A stretch of DNA of 64,000 nt from DASWJZ01 sp963720705 (GCA_963720705.1 CAVRGJ010000001.1:186001-250000); one strand, 5' to 3'; shown: positions 16,604 through 27,546, numbered from the stretch's first letter. Notes: generated from the letters alone by a model not told the origin. Made by a program: numbers and translations.

Positions 16604-18220
16604 TTGGCGCCGCCGCCCGTGAGTTCCCCCTTCCCCCCGGAATCCTGGGAAGGCATCGACGACGTCGTCATCGTCGGCGGCGGGCTTGCCGGGCTCTTCT
16701 GCGGGCTGAAACTCTCGCCGCGGCCGGTCACGATCATCTCCGGCGCACCGATCGGCGAAGGCGCCTCCTCGGCCTGGGCGCAGGGCGGAATCGCCGCAGC
16801 GCTCGGCACCGGCGACACCATCGAAAGCCACGTCGCCGACACGATCGCGGCCGGCGCCGGCCTCGTCGACGAGCGCATCGCTCGCGGCATGGCGATGGAG
16901 GCCGCCGACCGCGTGCACGATCTCCTCGGCTACGGCGTCGCCTTCGACCGCGAGCTCGACGGCGCGCTGAAGCTGTCGCGCGAGGCGGCGCACTCGCAGC
17001 GCCGCATCGTGCGCGTGCGCGGCGACATGGCGGGAGCGGCGATCATGGCCGCGCTCGTCGCCGCCGTCAGGCGCACGCCTTCGATCCGCGTGCTTGAGGG
17101 CTATGTCGCCGAGCAGCTTCGCGCCGAGGGCTATTACGTGACAGGCCTCGTAGCGCGCGACCGCCGCGGCGGCCTCTCCGACCGCATCCACCTTTCCACC
17201 CGGGCCGTCGTGCTTGCTTCGGGCGGCATCGGCCATCTTTACGCCGTCACCACCAACCCGCCGGAGGCGCGCGGCGAAGGTCTCGCCATGGCGGCGCGCG
17301 CCGGCGCTCTCGTCGCCGATCCCGAATTCGTGCAGTTCCATCCGACCGCTGTCGACATCGGCCGCGACCCCGCGCCGCTCGCGACGGAGGCGCTGCGCGG
17401 CGAGGGCGCGATCATCGTCGACAAGGCCGGCCACCGCTTCATGCTCGACATCCATGCCGACGGCGAGCTCGCGCCGCGCGACATCGTGGCGCGCGCCGTG
17501 CACGAGGCACGCGTCTCCGGACGCGGCGCGTTCCTCGATTGCCGGCAGGCGATCGGAAAGGAATTTCCCGAGCGCTTCCCGACCGTCTACGCCGCTTGCG
17601 TTGAAGCGGGCGTCGATCCGACCAGACAGCCGATCCCGATCGCGCCCGCTGCGCACTACCATATGGGCGGCGTGCACGTGGACGGCGTCGGGCGCACGAC
17701 TCTCGACGGCCTGTGGGCGTGCGGCGAGGTCACATCGACCGGCGCGCACGGCGCAAACCGGCTCGCCTCGAACTCGCTGCTTGAAGCGGTCGTCTTCGCA
17801 GCGCGTGTCGCGGAGGACATCCACGGGCTCCTGCCCAGCCACAAGACGACGCATTGGACCGGTGCTCCGCCGGGCGAAGCGCCGGCTGCCGCGGAAGAAG
17901 ACGTCGAGGCAATCCAGCGACTCCGCGCCGCGATGAGCCGACATGTCGGCGTGGTGCGCGACCGCGCCGGGCTCGGCGAAGCGCTGGCGACGATCGAAGA
18001 GCTTGCCTCGCACCGGCACAGTCCGCAGGTGACGAACGCCCTCGTCGCGGCAAGGCTCGTCGCCACTGGGGCATTGGCCCGTGAGGAGAGCCGGGGCGGA
18101 CATTTTCGCTCGGATTTCCCTGCGCCCGATCCAAACCTCGCCAAACGAACCTTCATGACGCTCGAACAGGCGGATGAGATCGCCGAGCGCGCGACCGTAC
18201 CACTCGAACTCGCGTCATGA
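16592..18220 (+). CDS. nadB: L-aspartate oxidase NadB
   Basis: FAD enzyme that oxidises L-aspartate to iminoaspartate, feeding NadA. It belongs to the fumarate reductase/succinate dehydrogenase flavoprotein family; 542 residues. VVIVGGGLAGLFCGL (about 26-40) binds FAD. Later come SSAWAQGGIAAAL, VQFHPTAV, the catalytic-loop region GEGAIIVDKAGHRFM, HYHMGGVHVD and GAHGANRLASNSLLEAVVFA. The start is uncertain: ATG 16592 lies inside a palindromic repeat and has no ribosome-binding site, while GTG 16619 would remove nine repeat-derived residues. The stop overlaps nadC as ATGA. The C-terminal helical domain looks somewhat short. Confidence 0.95.
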   Translation: MGEGLAPPPVSSPFPPESWEGIDDVVIVGGGLAGLFCGLKLSPRPVTIISGAPIGEGASSAWAQGGIAAALGTGDTIESHVADTIAAGAGLVDERIARGMAMEAADRVHDLLGYGVAFDRELDGALKLSREAAHSQRRIVRVRGDMAGAAIMAALVAAVRRTPSIRVLEGYVAEQLRAEGYYVTGLVARDRRGGLSDRIHLSTRAVVLASGGIGHLYAVTTNPPEARGEGLAMAARAGALVADPEFVQFHPTAVDIGRDPAPLATEALRGEGAIIVDKAGHRFMLDIHADGELAPRDIVARAVHEARVSGRGAFLDCRQAIGKEFPERFPTVYAACVEAGVDPTRQPIPIAPAAHYHMGGVHVDGVGRTTLDGLWACGEVTSTGAHGANRLASNSLLEAVVFAARVAEDIHGLLPSHKTTHWTGAPPGEAPAAAEEDVEAIQRLRAAMSRHVGVVRDRAGLGEALATIEELASHRHSPQVTNALVAARLVATGALAREESRGGHFRSDFPAPDPNLAKRTFMTLEQADEIAERATVPLELAS

Positions 18221-19083
18221 CTCAGCTCCCAACGCTCTCACGCCCCCTCGTCGAGGAGGCGGTGAGCCGAGCGCTCGCCGAAGATCTCGGGCGCGCCGGC
18301 GACATCACCTCAGCTGCAACGATCCCCGCCGACGCGACGGCTTCCGGCGTCATCGCAGCGCGCGAGGCGGGCGTGATCGCCGGTCTGGCACTCGCCGCGA
18401 CGGCGTTCCGCCAGATGGACACGGCGATCGAATTTCTGCCGGCCGTCGCCGACGGCGAAAGCGTCGAGCGCGGCGCTATCATCGCCCGTGTCGCCGGCAA
18501 CGCGCGCGCAATCCTTTCGGCGGAGCGGGTCGCGCTGAATTTCCTCGGCCATCTTTCCGGCATCGCGACGCTGACGCGCCGCTACGCCGACGCCGTGAGC
18601 CACACGAAGGCGCGCATCACCTGCACGCGGAAGACCATTCCCGGGCTTCGCGCATTCGAGAAGTATGCCGTGCGCTGCGGCGGCGGTTCGAACCACCGCT
18701 TCGGTCTCGACGACGCGATCTTGATCAAGGACAACCACATAGCCGTTGCCGGCGGGGTGGCCGAGGCGATCCGCCGCGCACAGGCGTTTTCCGGCCATCT
18801 CGTGAAAATCGAGGTCGAGGTCGATACGCTCGACCAGCTCAAGGAGGCGCTTCAAGCCGGCGCCGACGCGATCCTCCTCGACAACATGCCGCCGGCGACG
18901 CTTACGGAAGCTGTTGCCATTGCGGCCGGAAAGGCGGTGCTCGAGGCGTCCGGCGGCATCACGCTCGAAACCGTCGCCGCGGTCGCCGAGACCGGTGTCG
19001 ATTTCATCTCTGCGGGCGCCCTCACCCACTCCGCCCGCGCGCTCGACCTCGGGCTCGATGTCGAAGTAGGGCGCCGAGCCTGA
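18217..19083 (+). CDS. nadC: Nicotinate-nucleotide pyrophosphorylase (carboxylating) NadC
   Basis: Quinolinate phosphoribosyltransferase, converting quinolinate and PRPP to nicotinate mononucleotide, carbon dioxide and pyrophosphate. At 288 residues it has normal length. Signature elements are AEDLGRAGDITSAATIP at the N-terminus, the substrate loop TRKTIPGLRAFEKYAVRCGGG with its basic residues, ILIKDNHI, DAILLDNM and the ASGGITLET glycine loop. The ATG overlaps the nadB stop by four bases (ATGA), showing translational coupling within nadABC. The sequence is intact with no missing active-site residue. Confidence 0.97.
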   Translation: MTQLPTLSRPLVEEAVSRALAEDLGRAGDITSAATIPADATASGVIAAREAGVIAGLALAATAFRQMDTAIEFLPAVADGESVERGAIIARVAGNARAILSAERVALNFLGHLSGIATLTRRYADAVSHTKARITCTRKTIPGLRAFEKYAVRCGGGSNHRFGLDDAILIKDNHIAVAGGVAEAIRRAQAFSGHLVKIEVEVDTLDQLKEALQAGADAILLDNMPPATLTEAVAIAAGKAVLEASGGITLETVAAVAETGVDFISAGALTHSARALDLGLDVEVGRRA

Positions 19084-19197
19084 AGGAAGCGGTCGAAGTA
19101 TCCCCAACCTTGGGAACGAGGGGGCTTCTTGCCGATTGTGCGCTGCGGCAGATCAAGCTAGCAACCTCGAAACAATGCCACGCTCGAGAGACGGCTC

Positions 19198-21871
<2,674 letters not shown>

Positions 21872-21989
21872 GAGCCCCGATAAAGGTTACCCCGCTGTTG
21901 CGCCGGGCGGCCGCATTATCGCCTGATTAACACTAGAGAAATCTTACGCCCGCGCTCGGCGGGCGCGCTTTTCCGGGGGCAAGCAGCGG

Positions 21990-22004
21990 TTAACCGAACG
22001 TCAA
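21990..22004. promoter_or_regulatory. Possible CtrA-like site upstream of the cell-wall hydrolase
   Basis: TTAA (21990-21993), seven bases, then TCAA (22001-22004): one mismatch from the CtrA consensus TTAA-N7-TTAA. It is about 95 bases upstream of the proposed start. CtrA controls cell-cycle genes in alphaproteobacteria, so the location before a cell-wall hydrolase is suggestive, but the site is degenerate. Confidence 0.3.
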
Positions 22005-22045
22005 CCTCAATTCGCTTTTAATGGGTTCGTGACAAGGCAGCGGTC

Positions 22046-22069
22046 GCCTGTTGCACGCGTGCAACAGGC
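22046..22069. promoter_or_regulatory. Perfect 24-bp palindrome upstream of the cell-wall hydrolase
   Basis: GCCTGTTGCACG (22046-22057) is followed immediately by its exact complement (22058-22069), with no spacer. The centre lies about 40 bases before the GTG start at 22099. Uninterrupted symmetry of this length is typical of an operator for a dimeric repressor. In RNA the arms have no loop, so a hairpin is less favoured. No adjacent regulator gene reveals the binding protein. Confidence 0.65.
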
Positions 22070-22098
22070 TCCGTGGGGGTCGGAGGGGTAGTAGCGCT

Positions 22099-23217
22099 GT
22101 GTATCAAGCGACGTCGCGCGTAAGCGTGCTGAAATTCGCCGCCGCCACCAGTATCTCGATAGCAGCCATCGCGACCGCGCTGCCGGGTATGATCAGCAAC
22201 ATCTCGGACCTGGCGTCTGCCTCGGTCCACCCCGCGACCGAGGGGATTTCACTCGCGGAGAGCCGCGAAAGCCTGCCGCTGAGCCCAGCCGCGCCGCAGC
22301 CTCGAGCTGCTCAGGCGAATGCAGCTACCGTGATTCCCGGGAGCCTCATTGCGGACCTCGCGATGCTGACGGCGCCGCACGATCCCGCCCTTCCGCCGCT
22401 CCGCTTCGCGACTCGCCCGTCCAGCCAGATCGCCCTCGACATCACCTATTCCACGTTCGCCCTTCCGCCGCATCGCGCGCCCGTTCGCACGGCGCTTGCG
22501 CGCATGCCGCACGCCAAGCCCGGCGGCGTCTTCTCGATCGGGCCCGACGGCGCGGTCGAGGCGAACTCGGCGGTGCTCGCCTACGCCGCGCAGTCGCCGG
22601 AGCTCGAAGCACCCTTCGCGGCGGTCATGGGCGGCCCGCGGGTCGCGGCCGTGCCCGACGATCAGACGGATGAGGACGGGCTGCGCCGTCCGCGGCCTCG
22701 CCCCGACCCGCAGCTCGTGCTCGACTGGCTCGACGGGCGCGCGCTTGGGCAGTTCGCGCCGGGCCAGCACGACTGGGTGCAGAATCCGCTGCCTGAGAGC
22801 GTGTTCAACGACAAGCAGCAGAACTGCCTCGCCGAAGGCATCTATTTCGAGGCACGCGGCGAATTTGCCGACGGCCAGGCGGCGGTCGCGCAAGTCATTC
22901 TGAATCGCGTCCGCAACCCCGCTTATCCGGATACGATCTGCGGCGTCGTCTTCCAGAACGAGAGCATGCGGCATCACTGCCAGTTCTCCTTCGCCTGCGA
23001 CGGCCGCCCGGAGCGCATCTCCGAGGTCGGGGCGTGGAAATCGGCAAAGCAAATCGCGCTCGACGTCACCAACGGAAAGATCTGGATCGACGAGGTCGGC
23101 GATTCGACGCACTACCACGCCGGCTACGTGAGCCCCCGCTGGGACCGGCGCATGATCCAGAAGGACCGCCTCGGCCAGCACATCTTCTACCGCACCAAGA
23201 ACGGCGGCTGGTCCTGA
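22099..23217 (+). CDS. SleB-like cell wall hydrolase (Hydrolase_2 family)
   Basis: Probable peptidoglycan hydrolase of 372 residues. The N-terminus (VYQATSRVSVLKFAAATSIS) holds a membrane anchor or signal segment. A long Pro/Ala-rich region of unknown fold (about 40-225) follows, and the C-terminal 140 residues are the SleB/Hydrolase_2 domain: NCLAEGIYFEARGE (likely catalytic Glu), AVAQVILNRVRNPAYPDTICGVVFQ, CQFSFACDG and THYHAGYVSPRW. The GTG at 22099 has GGAGGGG ten bases upstream; a TTG at 22051 within the palindrome is less likely. In rhizobia, relatives act in vegetative wall remodelling, since these bacteria make no spores. A strong terminator follows. Confidence 0.88.
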   Translation: MYQATSRVSVLKFAAATSISIAAIATALPGMISNISDLASASVHPATEGISLAESRESLPLSPAAPQPRAAQANAATVIPGSLIADLAMLTAPHDPALPPLRFATRPSSQIALDITYSTFALPPHRAPVRTALARMPHAKPGGVFSIGPDGAVEANSAVLAYAAQSPELEAPFAAVMGGPRVAAVPDDQTDEDGLRRPRPRPDPQLVLDWLDGRALGQFAPGQHDWVQNPLPESVFNDKQQNCLAEGIYFEARGEFADGQAAVAQVILNRVRNPAYPDTICGVVFQNESMRHHCQFSFACDGRPERISEVGAWKSAKQIALDVTNGKIWIDEVGDSTHYHAGYVSPRWDRRMIQKDRLGQHIFYRTKNGGWS

Positions 23218-23240
23218 TCTCTCCGTCCTGCTCCTGACGG

Positions 23241-23270
23241 AAAAAAGCGCGCCTTCGGGCGCGCTTTTTT
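23241..23270. terminator. Bidirectional rho-independent terminator
   Basis: A perfect 13-bp stem (23241-23253 with 23258-23270) around a TTCG tetraloop. The outer pairs are six A-T pairs, so each strand ends in a T run after a GC core. It serves the plus-strand hydrolase and the converging minus-strand glyS. Confidence 0.93.
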
Positions 23271-23278
23271 GTTTCGCC

Positions 23279-23297
23279 CTCCCCCGCAAGGGGGGAG
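23279..23297. repeat. C-run/G-run hairpin
   Basis: CTCCCCC (23279-23285) and GGGGGAG (23291-23297) are complementary across a five-base loop. It has the same look as the hairpins at 674 and 16468. It lies between the terminator and the glyS stop. Confidence 0.5.
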
Positions 23298-23310
23298 ACG
23301 GATCCTGTAG

Positions 23311-25795
23311 CTACCCCTCGATCCGAGAGAAATCGGCGACGGCGAACGTCGCGCGGCGGAGCATGTTCAGGAGTTTTAGCCGGTTCGTGCGAAGCGCCGG
23401 ATCGTCGGCGTTGACCGTGACCTTGTCGAAGAACGCGTCGACGGCGGGACGAAGCTCTGCCAGCGCGCGCATTGCGCCTTCGAAGTCCTCGCGCTCGACA
23501 TGGTCGCGCGCATGGCCCTCCGCCGCCTGCATCACGTGGAAGAGCGCCTTCTCTTCGGGGAGGCCGCGCGTCTCGATCAGGTGATGATCGGGCGCGGCGT
23601 CGAAGGCGCCCTCGCCGTCTCGTCTCTCCTCGGCGCGAAGAATGTTGGCGGCGCGGCGATATCCGACGAGAAGATTCGCGCCGTCGTCGCTGTCGAGGAA
23701 TTTGCCCAACGCTTCGACGCGGCGGACGATCATCAGGAGATCGTCCTGGCCGGGAAGCGCGAACACCGCATCGATCAGATCGTGCCGCGCACCGGTTTCG
23801 CGGAGATGGACTTTCAGGCGATCGGCGAAGAAGGAGATTACACCGGAGCGGAGTTCATCAATGTTCGATAGCCATGGCACCCCCTCCAGCTTGGCTTCGC
23901 TAAGCACGGAGCCGGGCGCTTGCGAAATCGGCGAGCCGAAGCTGGCAATGTACTCGAAGGTTTCGCTGTCGACTTCATCAAACGGAACGTAGAACGACTG
24001 ATGGCACGGGGATCATCGTCTTCGAAGCCTAGCTTCCGACCTGAATACTCAATTAGCGCATAGCCTGCGGCGGCAATATCGCGAACAACGAGTTGATACG
24101 CTGCTCCGATAAGCTCCGGAGAGTGGCACCCGGACTTCGTCCGCCTAGATCGTTCGGATCACCCCCAGCGCCGCTCGTCGCAACGCATAAGGGTCTTTCG
24201 ATCCCGTCGGCTTCTCGTCGATCGCCCAAAAGCCCACCAGCGTGTCGAGCTTGTCGGCGAGCGCGACCGCAATCGACACCGGCTGGGTCGGCACGGAATC
24301 GTTCGGGCCCTGCGGCTTGTAGTGATCGCGAATCGCGTCGGCGACCTCCGGCTTCTCCTTCCATTCGAGCGCGTAGTAGCGGCCGATGACGCCCTGCAAC
24401 TCGGGGAATTCGCCGACCATCTGCGGTCGTCAGATCGGCCTTGGCGAGTTTTGCCGCGCGCTCCGCGTCGTCGCGATTTGCGCCGACGAGCGGTGCGAGC
24501 TCGCGTGCCAATCGCGCGATGCGCTCCACGCGCTCCCATTGCGTGCCGAGCTTCTCGTGGAAGGTGATGGCTTTGAGTTTCTCTGCATGCTCTTCAAGCG
24601 GCACCTTGCGGTCCTGTTCCCAGAAGAAGCGCGCATCCGAGAGCCGCGCCGCGATGACCCGCTCGTTGCCCGCGACGATCTCCTTGCCGCCGTCCGACGC
24701 CTCGATATTGGCGACAAGGATGAAGCGGTTCGTGAGGCGACCACTGAAGCTCCGCTCGTCCTTCGAGGCTCGCTTCGCTCGCACCTCAGGATGAGGGGGA
24801 GTGGATGCGCTCTTCCCTAACCCCTCACCCTGAGGTGCTGCCGCAGGCAGCCTCGAAGGGTCGAGGGGTCCAGCGCGCCGTAGTACGAAGCATTTCTGGT
24901 TCTGCCGGATGGTGAGGCGGATCACCTCGTCGGGAATGTCGAGATAATCCTCGGCGAACGCGCCCATCAGCACGACCGGCCACTCGACGATGCCGGCCAC
25001 CTCGTCGAGCAGCCCTTCGTCCTCCACCACTTCGAGTCCTTGCGCGAAAGCGAGATGCTTCGCCTCGGCCTCGACGATCGCCTTCCGCCTTTCGGGATCG
25101 AGCACCACCTTCGCGGCGGTCAGCGCCGGCTCGTAATCGGCGAAGCGGCGCACCCTGATCGGCGCGCCCTTGGTCATGAAGCGGTGGCCGTAGGTGACGT
25201 TGCCGCTCGTGACCCCGCCGAGCGAAAAGTCGACGACGATCGGCTCCTCCGTCTCCGGCCCGAAGGTGCAAAGGATCGAACGGAGCGGGCGCACCCATTT
25301 CAGGCTCGCCGTCCCTTCGGCGTCGGACTCGGCGAAGGGCGAATCGGCCGGCGCGGAACGGGCGCCCCAGCGCATCGATTTCGGCCAGGGGAAGGTACGG
25401 ATTGCGGCAGGCACCACGTCGGCCACGATCTCTTCCGCGGTGCGCCCTGGCCGGACCACAACCGCCACGTAGAAATCGCCTTTCTTTGCGTCCTTCTCGA
25501 TTTTCGCCTCGCCGATCGAAGCTAGCCCGGCACCGCGCAGGAACCCCTCGATTGCCTTCTCCGGTGCGCCAACTCGGGGCCCCTTCCGCTCCTCGCGGAG
25601 GTCAGGCGAGCGGGCGGTGACCCCGTGGACGGTCAGCGCCAGCCGCCGGGGTGTAGCGAAGGCCCTCGCGCCCTCATAGGTGAGCCCGGCCGCCACCAGC
25701 CCGTCGGTCACCAGGCGGCGCAGATCCTCCGCCGCCTGCCGCTGCATGCGGGCGGGAATCTCCTCGGAGAAAAGCTCAAGCAGAAGATCGGGCAT
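23311..25795 (-). pseudogene. glyS: Glycyl-tRNA synthetase beta subunit, with several frameshifts and a stop
   Basis: The beta subunit of the tetrameric glycyl-tRNA synthetase. It reads intact from ATG 25795 (MPDLLLELFSEEIPARMQRQ) through FVLR, the inserted repeat (see 24755) and LTNRFILVANIEAS to ADLTT. One extra base at about 24424 shifts the frame; MVGEFPELQGVIGRYYALEW then continues to GVIRTI, where a TAG lies at 24145-24147. ADEVRVPL follows; one base too many near 24118 precedes ELIGAAYQLVVRDIAAAGYA, and one base too few near 24000 precedes QSFYVPFDEVDSETFEYIAS. The C-terminal part (FFADRLKVHLRETGARHDLIDAVF to ADFSRIEG) is intact. Compared with the gene body, the 23900-24145 stretch looks less GC-rich. 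glyQ is not adjacent. Three indels plus a stop mean either sequence errors or true decay. Confidence 0.85.
24755..24866. repeat. Composite palindromic repeat inserted in frame in glyS
   Basis: Two inverted half-elements: CCTTCGAGGCTCGC with CACCTCAGGATGAGG (24760-24796) and CCTCACCCTGAGGTG with CAGCCTCGAAGG (24823-24859). Read along glyS, they encode about 40 extra residues (LDPSRLPAAAPQGEG, then PHPEVRAKRASKDE) between FVLR and LTNRFILVANIE, where other GlyS proteins have only a short loop. The frame stays open through the repeat. The same kind of element is common between genes in Hyphomicrobiales. Confidence 0.8.
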
Positions 25796-26200
25796 CAGAA
25801 CCTCTAGGGGCGCGCCGATGCCTTATCAAAGCCGCGCCCGGTCTGTCATCGGAACTCGGGGCCACGGTCGCCGTGGAGGGGTGCCGGCGGACCCTTCGAC
25901 ACAATTTTTTGCGAGGCGCGAGCCCGCGCCTGATCCACGCCTCAAGCGTGCATGGACCCCGAATCGGCTGAATATCCGGGGGCCGAATCGGGGCCCTAGG
26001 ACGATTGCGCACACCCCCGATTGCGCCTCTTCGAAGAGGTCGACTCCGGGCGCCCAGCGGAGGAGCCCGCGACTTCGCCCGAAACGCCCCGATGCCGCCG
26101 TTTTCAGCTGCTTCGCGGGGATTTCGGCAGGCTCCCCGCCGCACGAGAATGCGCAAAGAGTGCATGGCAATGCTCGGAATCATGGAAAATATTCCCAGAT
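25796..26200. other. Long intergenic region between glyS and the radical SAM gene
   Basis: About 400 bases with no convincing gene. It must hold the minus-strand glyS promoter and the upstream part of the radical SAM promoter. It contains a direct repeat CCGAATCGG at 25959-25967 and 25983-25991, and four GANTC methylation sites (25961, 25985, 26042, 26177). Open frames crossing it on both strands have arginine- and proline-rich composition typical of noncoding GC-rich DNA. glyQ, expected near glyS in many relatives, is not here. Confidence 0.6.
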
Positions 26201-26215
26201 GTTCTTGCATCGTTC
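26201..26215 (+). promoter_or_regulatory. SOS box (LexA site), GTTC-N7-GTTC
   Basis: GTTC (26201-26204), seven bases, GTTC (26212-26215): an exact match to the alphaproteobacterial LexA motif. It ends 25 bases before the radical SAM start, inside the probable promoter. This predicts DNA-damage induction of that gene. Confidence 0.72.
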
Positions 26216-26240
26216 ATGCGACAGAAGTAAATAACAGCGC

Positions 26241-27428
26241 ATGTTGAATCAGGCCGAACGGCACTCCAATATTGCGCAACGTGGTCTCCCCGACCCCGTC
26301 CCAAAGGCCGGCGTCCGCCTCCGCGGGCGTCGGCCGGCGGGGCCGTCCGAATCAGATATCCTCGCCGACAGGCGACGGGGGCGGGGCTCTCAGACCAACG
26401 TCTCCGGCCGCTACGAAGCGAAGACCGTCGAGGCCTTCGACGACGATTGGGGCTCGCTCGAAGAGCTGCCGGCGCTCAAGACCGAAGTGCAGATCGAGCG
26501 CGCGCGGAAAATCATCACGCGCAACCAGTCGCCCGACATCTCCTTCGACCGCTCGATCAATCCTTATCGCGGCTGCGAGCACGGCTGCGCCTACTGCTTC
26601 GCGCGCCCGACGCATGCCAATATGGGCCTCTCGCCAGGACTGGACTTCGAGACGAAGCTCTTCGTGAAGCCCGACGCGGCCGAGCTCCTGGAAAAGGAAC
26701 TCGCGGCGCCCGGCTACGAGCCGAAGACGATCGCGATCGGCACCAACACCGATCCCTATCAGCCGATCGAGCGCGAGTGGCGCGTGATGCGGCAGATCCT
26801 CGAAGTGCTGTCGAAGGCGAATCATCCGGTCGGCATCGTGACCAAGTCGGCGCTCGTCGCGCGCGACATCGACATCCTTTCGTCGATGGCGGAACGCGGG
26901 CTCGCCAAGGTGGCGCTGTCGCTGACGACGCTCGACCGCAAGCTCGCGCGCGCGATGGAGCCGCGCGCGGCGACGCCGACGAAGCGGATCGAGACAATGG
27001 CGAAGCTTTCCGCCGCCGGAATACCTGTGACCGTGATGACAGCGCCGATCGTGCCGGCTTTGAACGACATGGAGCTCGAGCGGCTACTCGAAGCAGGCTA
27101 CGAGGCCGGCGCGCGCGAGGCGGGCTACGTGCTCCTGCGCCTGCCGCTCGAGGTGGCTCCGATCTTCCGCGAATGGCTGATCGCGAACTATCCTGACCGC
27201 TACGGCCACGTGATGTCGGTGATGCAGCAGATGCGCGGCGGCAAGGATTACGAATCGGAATGGGGCGTGCGCCAGCGCGGACGCGGCCCCTATGCTTGGA
27301 TGATCGGTCGCCGTTTCGAAGCGGCGACGAAGCGGCTCGGTCTCAACGTCGAGCGGCGAAAACTCCGCGTCGATCTTTTCGAGCCGCCGGTGCCGCTCGG
27401 CGGGCAGCTCAAGCTCGCGCTGGCTTGA
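26241..27428 (+). CDS. PA0069-family radical SAM protein
   Basis: Radical SAM protein of 395 residues, of the family named after PA0069 and annotated as distantly related to spore photoproduct lyase (SplB). The cluster motif is C-E-H-G-C-A-Y-C (Cys112, Cys116, Cys119), i.e. C-x3-C-x2-C, in NPYRGCEHGCAYCFARPTH. Later family segments are IAIGTNTDPYQPIE, VGIVTKSALVARDID and YVLLRLPLEVAPIF. The N-terminal about 55 residues are basic and disordered. The start at 26241 is the first ATG after the SOS box. The box suggests a role in DNA-damage tolerance, but the substrate of this family is unknown. It is followed by a repeat and rnhB on the same strand. Confidence 0.93.
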   Translation: MLNQAERHSNIAQRGLPDPVPKAGVRLRGRRPAGPSESDILADRRRGRGSQTNVSGRYEAKTVEAFDDDWGSLEELPALKTEVQIERARKIITRNQSPDISFDRSINPYRGCEHGCAYCFARPTHANMGLSPGLDFETKLFVKPDAAELLEKELAAPGYEPKTIAIGTNTDPYQPIEREWRVMRQILEVLSKANHPVGIVTKSALVARDIDILSSMAERGLAKVALSLTTLDRKLARAMEPRAATPTKRIETMAKLSAAGIPVTVMTAPIVPALNDMELERLLEAGYEAGAREAGYVLLRLPLEVAPIFREWLIANYPDRYGHVMSVMQQMRGGKDYESEWGVRQRGRGPYAWMIGRRFEAATKRLGLNVERRKLRVDLFEPPVPLGGQLKLALA

Positions 27429-27447
27429 GCGCAAAATTAGCGGCAGC

Positions 27448-27546
27448 CGTCATCCTCGGACGCGCGAAGCGCGATCCGAGGACCCAGCGAGCCGTTCGCG
27501 CCAATGCTGGATCGTCGGGCCTCGCTTCGCTCGCCCGAGGATGACG
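27448..27546. repeat. Composite palindromic element before rnhB
   Basis: Outer arms GTCATCCTCGG (27449-27459) and CCGAGGATGAC (27535-27545) enclose two internal hairpins. The first has arms TCCTCGGA and TCCGAGGA (27453-27460, 27475-27482) over CGCGC-GAA-GCGCG. The second is built on GGGC/GCCC around CTCGCTTCGCT. This bipartite design is similar to the element inside glyS. Confidence 0.75.

Noticed and set aside
15752..18103. A 783-codon open frame on the minus strand
   Set aside because: Antisense to nadA and nadB, which match their families over full length.
23311..23907. A separate 198-codon gene starting MLSEAKLEGVPW
   Set aside because: It is the C-terminal part of GlyS after a frameshift (FFADRLKVHL to ADFSRIEG) and not an independent gene.
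25776..26234. Several open frames in the glyS-radical SAM gap on both strands
   Set aside because: They overlap one another, have Arg/Pro-rich composition, no ribosome-binding site and no recognisable family; the region is better read as regulatory.
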